DNA of 5,263 nucleotides from an uncultured Rikenellaceae bacterium (GTDB lineage Bacteria; Bacteroidota; Bacteroidia; Bacteroidales; Rikenellaceae): contig CAMRVW010000131.1 of assembly GCA_947054185.1 (NCBI GenBank), forward strand, positions 1-5,263. The letters run 5' to 3'. The notes beneath the pieces were generated by a model. That model did no database searches, was not told where the DNA came from, and saw only the letters and a program-made list of their open reading frames with translations. Position 1 is the stretch's first letter. Each line of letters starts with the position of its first letter. Shown in pieces: positions 1 to 5,218 of this stretch. Made by a program: the position numbers and the translations under genes.

Positions 1-215
1 AGAGGGTAATCTGTTTTTTATGTTAATGTCTGATTATTTGCGAAGATAAATTAATTTTTCGGTAAAAAAAATATTTGTATGAAAAATAATACTTTTTAGT
101 CGCCTTGCCAATCTATCTTCGTAAAACACTATTTTTTAAGCTCTTTGGCAACAGTTCCCGTGCTTACGAATGCTTTATGCCAAACCGAAACACATTTTGT
201 ACCAATAATTTGTCT

Positions 216-225
216 ATGCCGGCAT
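216..225. repeat. 10-bp perfect palindrome with TGCCGGCA core
   Basis: ATGCCGGCAT is perfectly self-complementary. A second palindrome with the same 8-bp core lies at 367-376. The function is unknown: it could be a protein-binding site, a restriction or methylation site (the core contains GCCGGC), or chance. Confidence 0.3.
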
Positions 226-366
226 TTTATATACTCTTTGCAATAAGATGTTGACTGTCAGTGCAAAATTACCACATTGCATTCCAAAAATACAGGCAAT
301 TCAAAAACCTGAAACCTCTTTCGCAAATAGGGCTGAACTCGTAAGTTACAGGCAGGGATCATGTTA

Positions 367-376
367 CTGCCGGCAG
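367..376. repeat. 10-bp perfect palindrome just past the ychF stop
   Basis: CTGCCGGCAG is perfectly self-complementary and begins about 20 nt beyond the ychF stop codon. It shares the TGCCGGCA core with the palindrome at 216-225. On the minus strand it falls in the 3' untranslated region of ychF, so it could form a small hairpin there, but no U-tract follows and it does not qualify as an intrinsic terminator. Confidence 0.3.
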
Positions 377-395
377 CGCCTTGACCTCGGCATGG

Positions 396-1493
396 TTACA
401 CGTTGAATCTGAAGTGCATTATGTCGCCGTCCTCAACGACATACTCTTTGCCCTCGATGCCTATCTTGCCGGCTTCACGGCATGCTGCCTCCGAGCCGAG
501 AGATGTGTAATCGGCATATTTTATCACCTCGGCCCTTATGAATCCGCGTTCGAAATCGGAGTGTATTATTCCGGCCGCCTGCGGTGCTTTGGTGCCTTTG
601 GTGTATGTCCAGGCGCGGGTCTCGTCGGCACCTGTGGTGAAATAGGTCTCAAGGTTGAGCAGCCTGTAAGCCGCTTTTATAAGCCTGCTTACGCCCGACT
701 CGCTCAGGCCGGCCTCTTCGAGAAACATCTGCCTCTCTTCGTAACTTTCAAGCTCGGCAATGTCAGCCTCGGTTGCGGCAGCCACTATCAGCATCTGTGC
801 GCCCTCCTCTTTGATTGCCTCGGCCACGGCGCGTGTGTGCTCGTTGCCATTAACGGCGCTTTTCTCATCGACGTTGCAGAGGTAAAGCACGGGCTTTTCG
901 GTCAGCAGATGCAGGTCGTATGTCAGCTTGCGGTCCTCTTTGTCAAGCGTTACAGTGCGGGCCGAGCGTCCTTGCATGAGCGCCTCTTTGTAACGCGACA
1001 GTATGTCGAATAGACGCTTGGCGTTTTTATCGCCCGTGACGGCTTGCTTCTGCACTTTCGATATGCGGCTCTCGACGGTTTCGAGGTCTTTGAGCTGCAG
1101 CTCGGTGTCTATTATCTCTTTATCGCGGACGGGGTCTATCGAGCCGTCCACATGGGTGATGTTGTCGTTCTCAAAACAGCGCAACACATGTATTATGGCA
1201 TCCGTCTCGCGTATGTTGCCCAGAAACTTGTTGCCCAACCCCTCGCCTTTGGATGCGCCTTTCACCAGTCCGGCAATGTCGACAATCTCTATGGTGGTGG
1301 GTATCACTTTTTTAGGCTTGTCTATCTCGGCCAGTCGCACAAGTCGTTCATCGGGTACGGTTATCACGCCCACGTTGGGTTCTATGGTGCAAAATGGAAA
1401 GTTAGCCGCCTGAGCCTTGGCGTTAGACAGGCAGTTGAATAATGTCGACTTACCGACGTTGGGCAGGCCGACTATACCGCATTGTAGTGCCAT
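396..1493 (-). CDS. ychF: Redox-regulated P-loop ATPase YchF (Obg-like, OLA1 family)
   Basis: This is a cytosolic Obg-family nucleotide hydrolase that associates with ribosomes and, unlike most relatives, prefers ATP to GTP. The product has 365 residues, close to E. coli YchF (363). Visible motifs: P-loop GLPNVGKST at 9-17; the segment NFPFCTIEPN at 31-40 with Cys35, the position linked to redox control in E. coli; DIAG (G3) at 72-75, followed by the glycine-rich GASKGEGLGNKFL; and NVDE at 207-210, the YchF-type replacement of NKxD that explains ATP preference. A helical region fills about 130-200, and a C-terminal TGS domain covers about 281-365. I place the start at the ATG at 1491-1493 because it gives the family's usual N-terminus MALQCGIVGLP. 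The frame stays open upstream to 1772 through intergenic repeats, and that extension should not be annotated. There is no Shine-Dalgarno sequence; the leader is A/T-rich, and a good promoter ends 17 nt upstream. The gene is divergent from pgmB. Confidence 0.97.
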   Translation of the reverse strand: MALQCGIVGLPNVGKSTLFNCLSNAKAQAANFPFCTIEPNVGVITVPDERLVRLAEIDKPKKVIPTTIEIVDIAGLVKGASKGEGLGNKFLGNIRETDAIIHVLRCFENDNITHVDGSIDPVRDKEIIDTELQLKDLETVESRISKVQKQAVTGDKNAKRLFDILSRYKEALMQGRSARTVTLDKEDRKLTYDLHLLTEKPVLYLCNVDEKSAVNGNEHTRAVAEAIKEEGAQMLIVAAATEADIAELESYEERQMFLEEAGLSESGVSRLIKAAYRLLNLETYFTTGADETRAWTYTKGTKAPQAAGIIHSDFERGFIRAEVIKYADYTSLGSEAACREAGKIGIEGKEYVVEDGDIMHFRFNV

Positions 1494-1510
1494 AAAAAGA
1501 AATTTTGTGA

Positions 1511-1542
1511 CAAAGATACGATTAAGCCGAGAGAAAAGCAAA
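1511..1542 (-). promoter_or_regulatory. Bacteroidetes-type -33/-7 promoter of ychF
   Basis: On the minus strand, TTTG (plus 1539-1542) is followed after exactly 20 nt by TATCTTTG (plus 1511-1518). This is a perfect match to the known Bacteroidetes primary-sigma consensus TTTG / TAnnTTTG at a normal spacing. Seventeen bases separate the -7 box from the ychF ATG, so the predicted leader is only about 10-13 nt and A/T-rich. The promoter is built into repeat copy 1: its -33 box lies in one arm of the hairpin and its -7 box at the repeat edge. The start site is inferred. Confidence 0.75.
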
Positions 1543-1556
1543 CTTGTTTGCTTTTC
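1533..1556. repeat. Perfect 11-bp inverted repeat in array copy 1
   Basis: GAAAAGCAAAC (1533-1543) and GTTTGCTTTTC (1546-1556) are exact reverse complements separated by TT; in RNA the innermost pair would open to give a CTTG-type tetraloop. The other three copies carry GATA between the arms and a GTTTGATTTT arm, so only the inner pairs stay perfect. The right arm on the minus strand supplies the -33 TTTG of the ychF promoter. Transcripts started further upstream in the array would carry this hairpin in the ychF leader. Confidence 0.75.
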
Positions 1557-1741
1557 CGAGGTGCAGTATCTTAAAACCGACAGGTTAGCGATACGAATAA
1601 GCGAGAGCAAAAGCAAACGATAGTTTGATTTTGCCGAGCGAGAGTATCTTAAAACCGCCAGGTTAAAGATACGATTAAGCCGAGAGAAAAGCAAACGATA
1701 GTTTGATTTTGCCGGGCGAGAGTATCTTAAAACCGCCAGGT

Positions 1742-1773
1742 CAAAGATACGATTAAGCCGAGAGAAAAGCAAA
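1742..1773 (-). promoter_or_regulatory. Second promoter match in array copy 4, facing ychF
   Basis: On the minus strand, TTTG (plus 1770-1773) is followed after 20 nt by TATCTTTG (plus 1742-1749), the same perfect -33/-7 arrangement as in copy 1. If active, it would make a ychF transcript with a leader of roughly 240 nt containing the three nearer repeat hairpins. It may simply be a copied promoter; activity is not shown by sequence. Copy 3 (1664-1695) has the same layout with one mismatch (TATCTTTA). Confidence 0.45.
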
Positions 1774-1818
1774 CGATAGTTTGATTTTGCCGGGCGAGAG
1801 AGCCTAAGACCGTCAGTT

Positions 1819-1970
1819 CAAAGGGAATGATTTCTATTTAGAAAGCAGAGCATCTTGTGATACAGAACGCCGGAACCCTATGTTATTATGGCTGCATGTC
1901 GATAAAAAACGACGTAAAAAAACAATCGAACGAAAAAAAACGTACCTTTACCCTATAAACCGAGTTAGTT
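1819..1970. other. Upstream region of pgmB, no clear promoter
   Basis: This spacer lies between the repeat array and pgmB. I find no full plus-strand TTTG / TAnnTTTG pair. The nearest candidate is TACCTTTA at 1943-1950, one mismatch from the -7 box and 20 nt before the start codon, but no TTTG lies about 20 nt before it; the region there is A-rich. Two weak hairpins are visible: TTTCT/AGAAA (1831-1844) and GTCG/CGAC around 1898-1913. No recognisable operator or riboswitch was seen. A short plus-strand frame through here overlaps the pgmB start in another frame and has no coding support. Confidence 0.5.
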
Positions 1971-2630
1971 ATGATGCTCTCATCTGTTTTCGACCTCGAC
2001 GGCGTTATCGTCGACACGGCACGCTTTCATTATCAGGCATGGCACCGTCTTGCCTCAGAGCTGGGCTTTGAGTTCGGTGCCGCTGACAACGAACGCCTCA
2101 AGGGAGTCAGCCGTATGCGCTCGCTCGATATACTCCTGGAGGTCGGTGGCCTTTCCGACCGCTTCGACGAAGAGTCTAAACGCCTTATGGCCGACCGCAA
2201 AAACCGTTGGTATCTCGACTATGTCGACCAAATGACCCCTGCCGATATACTGCCCGGTGTGCGAGAACTTATCGACGACCTTCACCGCCACGGTGTCACC
2301 GTCGCGCTCGGATCGGCCAGCCGTAACGCCGCAATAATATTGAAGCGTGTGGGTATCGTCCATCTGTTCGATGCGGTGGTCGACGGCAACGATGTCACCA
2401 ATGCCAAGCCCGATCCGCAGGTGTTCCTGCTTGCTGCCGAGAGGCTGGGGGTCGCACCTGCCGACTGCGTGGTGATTGAAGACGCCGCCGCCGGCATCGA
2501 AGCGGCACACAGGGCAGGCATGCGCTCGGTGGGCATAGGGTCGCCCGAACATTTGTCGCATGCCGACGCGGTGTTGCCCAATCTTGAGGACGTTACTTAT
2601 AACTATTTGAAAAACAAGCTGTATGAATAA
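1971..2630 (+). CDS. pgmB: Beta-phosphoglucomutase (HAD superfamily)
   Basis: This cytosolic enzyme interconverts beta-D-glucose-1-phosphate and glucose-6-phosphate through an aspartyl-phosphate intermediate and a bis-phosphate. The product has 219 residues; the well-studied Lactococcus lactis enzyme has 221. HAD motif I, FDLDGVIVDT, spans 7-16 with nucleophile Asp8 and acid/base Asp10. Thr16 and His20 follow, as in L. lactis. The cap-domain signature LKGVSR is at 43-48. Motif II, GSASRN, is at 114-119; the motif III lysine is Lys146 in AKPDP; and the Mg-binding motif IV pair is Glu170-Asp171 in IEDAAAGIEA. All catalytic residues expected for the family are present. The ATG at 1971 puts Asp8 in the family position; a second ATG at 1974 is possible. 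No Shine-Dalgarno sequence is visible. Its last 8 bases overlap the following GH65 phosphorylase gene, which supplies its substrate. A general HAD phosphatase is the alternative, but the LKGVSR motif and the neighbour argue against it. Confidence 0.95.
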   Translation: MMLSSVFDLDGVIVDTARFHYQAWHRLASELGFEFGAADNERLKGVSRMRSLDILLEVGGLSDRFDEESKRLMADRKNRWYLDYVDQMTPADILPGVRELIDDLHRHGVTVALGSASRNAAIILKRVGIVHLFDAVVDGNDVTNAKPDPQVFLLAAERLGVAPADCVVIEDAAAGIEAAHRAGMRSVGIGSPEHLSHADAVLPNLEDVTYNYLKNKLYE

Positions 2631-4821
2631 ATATATCAAAACCGACAAGTGGTGCATAATAGAAGATGAGTTCCACCCCGGACGTGTACGTGCCGGCGAG
2701 AGCCTTTTCAGCATAGGCAACGGTCATATGGGCGGACGTGCCAATTTTGAGGAGCACTTCTCTGGCGACACCCTCCCCGGAAATTACATAGGCGGCGTCT
2801 ATTATCCCGACAAGACACGTGTCGGTTGGTGGAAAAACGGTTATCCCGAATATTTCGCCAAGGTGCCCAACAGCGCTTTCTGGCCCGGTGTCGATGTCGT
2901 GGTGGCGGGTGAACGCATTGACCTTGCCACATGCCGCGTGAGCGATTACCACCGCCGGCTCGACATGCACGCGGGGACCCTCTCGCGCCGTGTGTCGCTT
3001 GTCACGCCCGGCGGACGCCGCGTCATCATCGAGGCGTTGCGGTTTGTCAGCATGAGGCGCCCCGAGCTGGGAGCGCTGCGTTACAGCGTCACCCTCCCCG
3101 ACAGCGATGCCGAGGTTACCGTAAGGTCATACATAGCCGCCGATGTCCGTAACGAAGATGCCAATTACGACGAGAAGTTCTGGGCCCCGGTGTCGCAAAC
3201 GCCACTTTCGGTCACCATGCGCACCCTCAAAAGCGACTTTGTCGTCAGCTGGTCAATGGAAAACCGTCTCGAGGGAGCACAATTTACCGACACCGGCACC
3301 GACCTGACTCCCGCCCAAAGCGCCTCTGTCACCGTTGCCGCCGGCCGGAGCATCACCCTCTATAAGTTCGTCGGCATCGCATCATCGCTCAATCACCCTG
3401 CCGACGAGCTCCCCACGGTCTCTGCCCGTGTGGCTTGCGAGGCTGCCGACGCCGGGTTCGACACTCTCTTGCGCGAACATAAAGAGGAGTGGGCTGCCCT
3501 GTGGGATAAGGCCGATATCATAATAGACGGCGACGACGATGCCCAGCAAGGCATACGATATTGCATCTTCCAGCTCTTGCAGACATATACGGGACGCGAC
3601 AGCCGTCTTAACGTCGGCCCCAAAGGTTTTACAGGCGAGAAATACGGCGGCAGTACCTATTGGGATACCGAGGCATATTGCCTGCCATTCTATATGGCCG
3701 TTGCCGGTGAAGAGGTGGCCCGTAACCTGCTCATATATCGATACAATCAGCTCGACGAGGCCATAGCCAACGCCGAAATGCTCGGCTTTAAAGACGGCGC
3801 CGCCCTTTATCCTATGGTCACCATGAACGGCAAAGAGTGCCATAACGAGTGGGAGATAACCTTTGAAGAGATACACCGCAACGGCGCAATAGCCTATGCC
3901 ATATTCAATTACGTGCGTTACACCGGTAACCGCGATTATCTTGCCACCCACGGGCTCGAGGTGCTTGTCTCTATAGCCCGTTTCTGGGCGCAGAGGGTCA
4001 ACTTCTCGACCGAGAAAGGGCAGTATGTCATGCTCGGGGTGACGGGGCCCAACGAGTATGAAAACAATGTCAACAACAACTGGTACACCTTGTATATGGC
4101 CCGTTGGTGCATGCGTTATGCCGCCGAGACCGCCTTGTGGGTGCGTGACAACCATCCTGACGATTACCGTCGCATCGTGTCCAAACGTCATTTCGACCAC
4201 GCCGCCGAGACGGCACGATGGAACGAGATATGCGACAACCTATATCTGCCATACGACAGCGAGCGCGATATTTTCCTTCAGCAGGACGGTTATATGGACA
4301 AAGAGCAGATACTGGTCAAAGACCTGCCCGCCTCCGAGCGACCGATAAACCAGAAATGGTCGTGGGACCGCATCCTGCGCAGTTGTTTCATCAAGCAGGC
4401 CGACGTGTTGCAGGGGCTGTACTTCTTCCGTAACCATTTCGACACCGCCACAATAGAACGCAATTTCCGCTTCTATGAGGCGCGCACCGTTCATGAGTCA
4501 TCACTTTCACCTTGTGTACACGCCATACTCGCAGCTGCCATAGGCGATGTCGACAAGGCCGAAGAGATGTACCTCCGTACCGCTCGTCTCGACCTCGATG
4601 ATTACAACAACGAAAACCGCGAAGGCTTGCATATAACGAGCATGGCAGGGTCATGGCTCGCCGTGGTGGAGGGTTTCGGCGGCATGCGAGTCGAAAACGA
4701 CCGACTCGCATTCACTCCGCGCTTACCCAAGTCGTGGCGCTCTGTCACCTTTAAGCTCCGATTCCGTGGTAAGTCCGTCATAGTCAGGGCTCACTCCGAC
4801 GGGAGCGTGACGGTCGACTGA
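2623..4821 (+). CDS. malP: GH65 glycoside phosphorylase, most likely maltose phosphorylase
   Basis: This enzyme splits maltose with inorganic phosphate, with inversion, into glucose and beta-D-glucose-1-phosphate. The product has 732 residues and no signal peptide, so it acts in the cytosol. The N-terminal beta-sandwich domain (about 10-260) contains YPDKTRVGWWKNGYP near 61-75, very like lactobacillal maltose phosphorylases. The (alpha/alpha)6 catalytic barrel covers about 320-690, with YWDTE (346-350), GPNEYENNVNNNWYT with catalytic acid Glu478, Lys591-Gln592, the phosphate-binding HESSLS (624-629) and His670. A short C-terminal beta domain ends the protein. Specificity rests on the acceptor-site loop HNEWEITFE (407-415), the sequence known from maltose phosphorylase and unlike that of trehalose or kojibiose phosphorylases. 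The start overlaps the end of pgmB by 8 nt, so the two are surely co-transcribed and probably translationally coupled. The substrate call is inference from motifs; the family and chemistry are secure. The symbol mapA is also used for this enzyme. Confidence 0.93.
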   Translation: MNKYIKTDKWCIIEDEFHPGRVRAGESLFSIGNGHMGGRANFEEHFSGDTLPGNYIGGVYYPDKTRVGWWKNGYPEYFAKVPNSAFWPGVDVVVAGERIDLATCRVSDYHRRLDMHAGTLSRRVSLVTPGGRRVIIEALRFVSMRRPELGALRYSVTLPDSDAEVTVRSYIAADVRNEDANYDEKFWAPVSQTPLSVTMRTLKSDFVVSWSMENRLEGAQFTDTGTDLTPAQSASVTVAAGRSITLYKFVGIASSLNHPADELPTVSARVACEAADAGFDTLLREHKEEWAALWDKADIIIDGDDDAQQGIRYCIFQLLQTYTGRDSRLNVGPKGFTGEKYGGSTYWDTEAYCLPFYMAVAGEEVARNLLIYRYNQLDEAIANAEMLGFKDGAALYPMVTMNGKECHNEWEITFEEIHRNGAIAYAIFNYVRYTGNRDYLATHGLEVLVSIARFWAQRVNFSTEKGQYVMLGVTGPNEYENNVNNNWYTLYMARWCMRYAAETALWVRDNHPDDYRRIVSKRHFDHAAETARWNEICDNLYLPYDSERDIFLQQDGYMDKEQILVKDLPASERPINQKWSWDRILRSCFIKQADVLQGLYFFRNHFDTATIERNFRFYEARTVHESSLSPCVHAILAAAIGDVDKAEEMYLRTARLDLDDYNNENREGLHITSMAGSWLAVVEGFGGMRVENDRLAFTPRLPKSWRSVTFKLRFRGKSVIVRAHSDGSVTVD

Positions 4822-4834
4822 GGCGGGATGTAAG

Positions 4835-4926
4835 GCATGGCTTTATTGCGGCAGTTTTGTTCAGGCAGGTTTTTCCTCGCATGGCTTCCGTGGCGGCAGG
4901 TTTTTGTTGCGGCATATTGCCTGACT
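4835..4926. repeat. Two degenerate GCATGG-led repeat units
   Basis: GCATGGCTT occurs at 4835 and again at 4879. Each is followed by a GCGGCAG element and a T-run (CAGTTTTGTT and CAGGTTTTTGTT), giving units of 44 and 48 nt. The same GCATGG(C/T)TT lead then opens the 110-nt copies at 4927 and 5037 and the partial copy at 5147, so these look like short or decayed members of the same family. Confidence 0.5.
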
Positions 4927-4979
4927 GCATGGTTTAGGTACCGGCAGGGCGGCCGAGTAATGAGGCCGCGACGGAACGA

Positions 4980-5019
4980 GCCTCGCGGTGGACAGTAAAT
5001 CTCCGAGGAGGCTTTTGTT
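4980..5019 (+). terminator. Possible intrinsic terminator in repeat copy A
   Basis: GCCTC (4980-4984) pairs with GAGGC (5008-5012), extended inward by CGG/CCG across an internal loop, and TTTTGTT (5013-5019) follows directly. It sits about 160 nt past the malP stop on the same strand. The stem is short and the loop long, so termination strength is uncertain. A perfect 5-bp stem, CGGAG/CTCCG (5021-5037), follows. Confidence 0.35.
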
Positions 5020-5089
5020 ACGGAGGTTTCTGCTCCGCATGGTTTACGCACCGGCATGGCGGCTGAGGAATGAGGCCTGGGCGGAACGA

Positions 5090-5129
5090 GCCTCGCGGTG
5101 GACAGTAAATCTCCGAGGAGGCTTTTGTT
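5090..5129 (+). terminator. Possible intrinsic terminator in repeat copy B
   Basis: This is an exact copy of the terminator-like structure in copy A, shifted by 110 nt: GCCTC (5090-5094), GAGGC (5118-5122) and TTTTGTT (5123-5129), followed by CGGAG/CTCCG (5131-5147). If these structures terminate, malP has two in series. The same reservations about stem length apply. Confidence 0.35.
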
Positions 5130-5188
5130 ACGGAGGTTTCTGCTCCGCATGGTTTACGTCCCGGCAGGGCGGCGAGGTACGAGCCGCA

Positions 5189-5218
5189 ACGGGCCGAACC
5201 TCCCCCCGGGAGGCCCGT
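5189..5218. repeat. GC-rich two-part hairpin
   Basis: CCTCCC (5199-5204) pairs with GGGAGG (5208-5213) over a CCC loop. Outside it, ACGGG (5189-5193) pairs with CCCGT (5214-5218), with CCGAA bulged on the left. The result is an 11-bp, mostly G-C stem at the end of the repeat region. No T-run follows on either strand (AACCCCGTTT to the right), so it is not a textbook intrinsic terminator, though it could stop 3' exonucleases. Confidence 0.5.

Larger units (their letters stand above)
1..395. other. AT-rich intergenic spacer, no gene seen
   Basis: This stretch lies downstream of ychF. I see no convincing coding region on either strand: reading frames are short and stop-rich, and there is no tRNA-like or rRNA-like sequence. 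The first 130 bases are especially A/T-rich, with runs of A and T. Two perfect 10-bp palindromes sharing the core TGCCGGCA are listed separately. A weak stem (GGCAG 351-355 with CTGCC 367-371, loop of 11) lies just past the ychF stop, but no T-run follows it on the minus strand, so I do not call a terminator. A minus-strand TAATTTTG (264-271) matches the Bacteroidetes -7 element, but no TTTG lies at the right distance upstream of it. Confidence 0.7.
1511..1818. repeat. Four tandem ~78-nt palindromic repeats with embedded promoters
   Basis: Copies lie at 1511-1585 (75 nt), 1586-1663 (78), 1664-1741 (78) and 1742-1818 (77); CAAAG at 1819 may be a vestigial fifth. Each reads roughly: (C/T)AAAGATACGATTAAG, a GAGAGAAAAGCAAAC arm, a short loop, a GTTTGATTTTGCC arm, a GCGAGAGTATCTT segment and AAAACCGCCAGGT. 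Copy 4 loses the GTATCTT segment. Two alternative folds are visible. Within a copy, the arms around the centre pair. Across the junction of copies 2 and 3, GTATCTT (1644-1650) pairs with AAGATAC (1666-1672), enclosing AACC/GGTT. The same junction fold is slightly degraded at copies 1/2 and 3/4. Read on the minus strand, each copy carries TTTG, 20 nt, then TAnnTTTG or a decayed form: perfect in copies 1 and 4, one mismatch in copy 3, degraded in copy 2. Similar palindromic spacers are, from memory, common between Bacteroidales genes; I could not verify this here. Confidence 0.85.
4927..5198. repeat. 110-nt tandem direct repeat, two full copies and a partial third
   Basis: Copy A is 4927-5036, copy B is 5037-5146, and a partial copy C covers about 5147-5198. 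The stretch 4972-5048 is identical over 77 nt to 5082-5158, at an offset of exactly 110. The first ~45 nt of each copy vary (for example GGTACCGGCAGGGCGG, GCACCGGCATGGCGG, GTCCCGGCAGGGCGG), while the hairpin-bearing part is exactly conserved. Each full copy contains GCCTC...GAGGC followed by TTTTGTT, then CGGAG-7 nt-CTCCG. The high identity indicates recent duplication or gene conversion. The family is not one I recognise. Confidence 0.9.

Noticed and set aside
41..121. CGAAGATA/TATCTTCG inverted repeat in the left spacer
   Set aside because: Only 8 bp with about 65 nt between arms in A/T-rich DNA; easily chance, and no associated gene or T-run.
381..1442. Plus-strand open frames opposite ychF (up to 210 codons)
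   Set aside because: They lie wholly antisense to a clear YchF gene, overlap each other, and show no recognisable protein motif; long antisense frames are expected opposite GC-rich genes.
1624..1652. Plus-strand promoters in the repeats driving pgmB
   Set aside because: TTTG followed by TATCTTAA is present, but the spacing is 17 nt and the -7 box has two mismatches; the minus-strand arrangement fits the consensus far better.
1511..1818. CRISPR array
   Set aside because: Units follow each other without unique spacers; the whole 78-nt period is repeated, so this is a tandem palindromic repeat and not a repeat-spacer array.
2055..2720. Minus-strand 221-codon frame across pgmB and the start of malP
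   Set aside because: It spans two well-supported genes on the other strand and encodes no recognisable motif; it is a codon-usage shadow.
3382..4200. Minus-strand 272-codon frame inside malP
   Set aside because: It lies entirely antisense to the conserved GH65 catalytic domain, with no promoter and no recognisable family; it is a shadow despite its length.
4791..5150. Minus-strand 119-codon frame overlapping the end of malP and the repeats
   Set aside because: The same repeat is read in different frames in each copy, it overlaps malP, and it has no promoter match. It is likely spurious.
4835..5218. Insertion sequence or mobile element remnant
   Set aside because: No transposase fragment, terminal inverted repeats or target-site duplication could be seen; tandem duplication explains the pattern.
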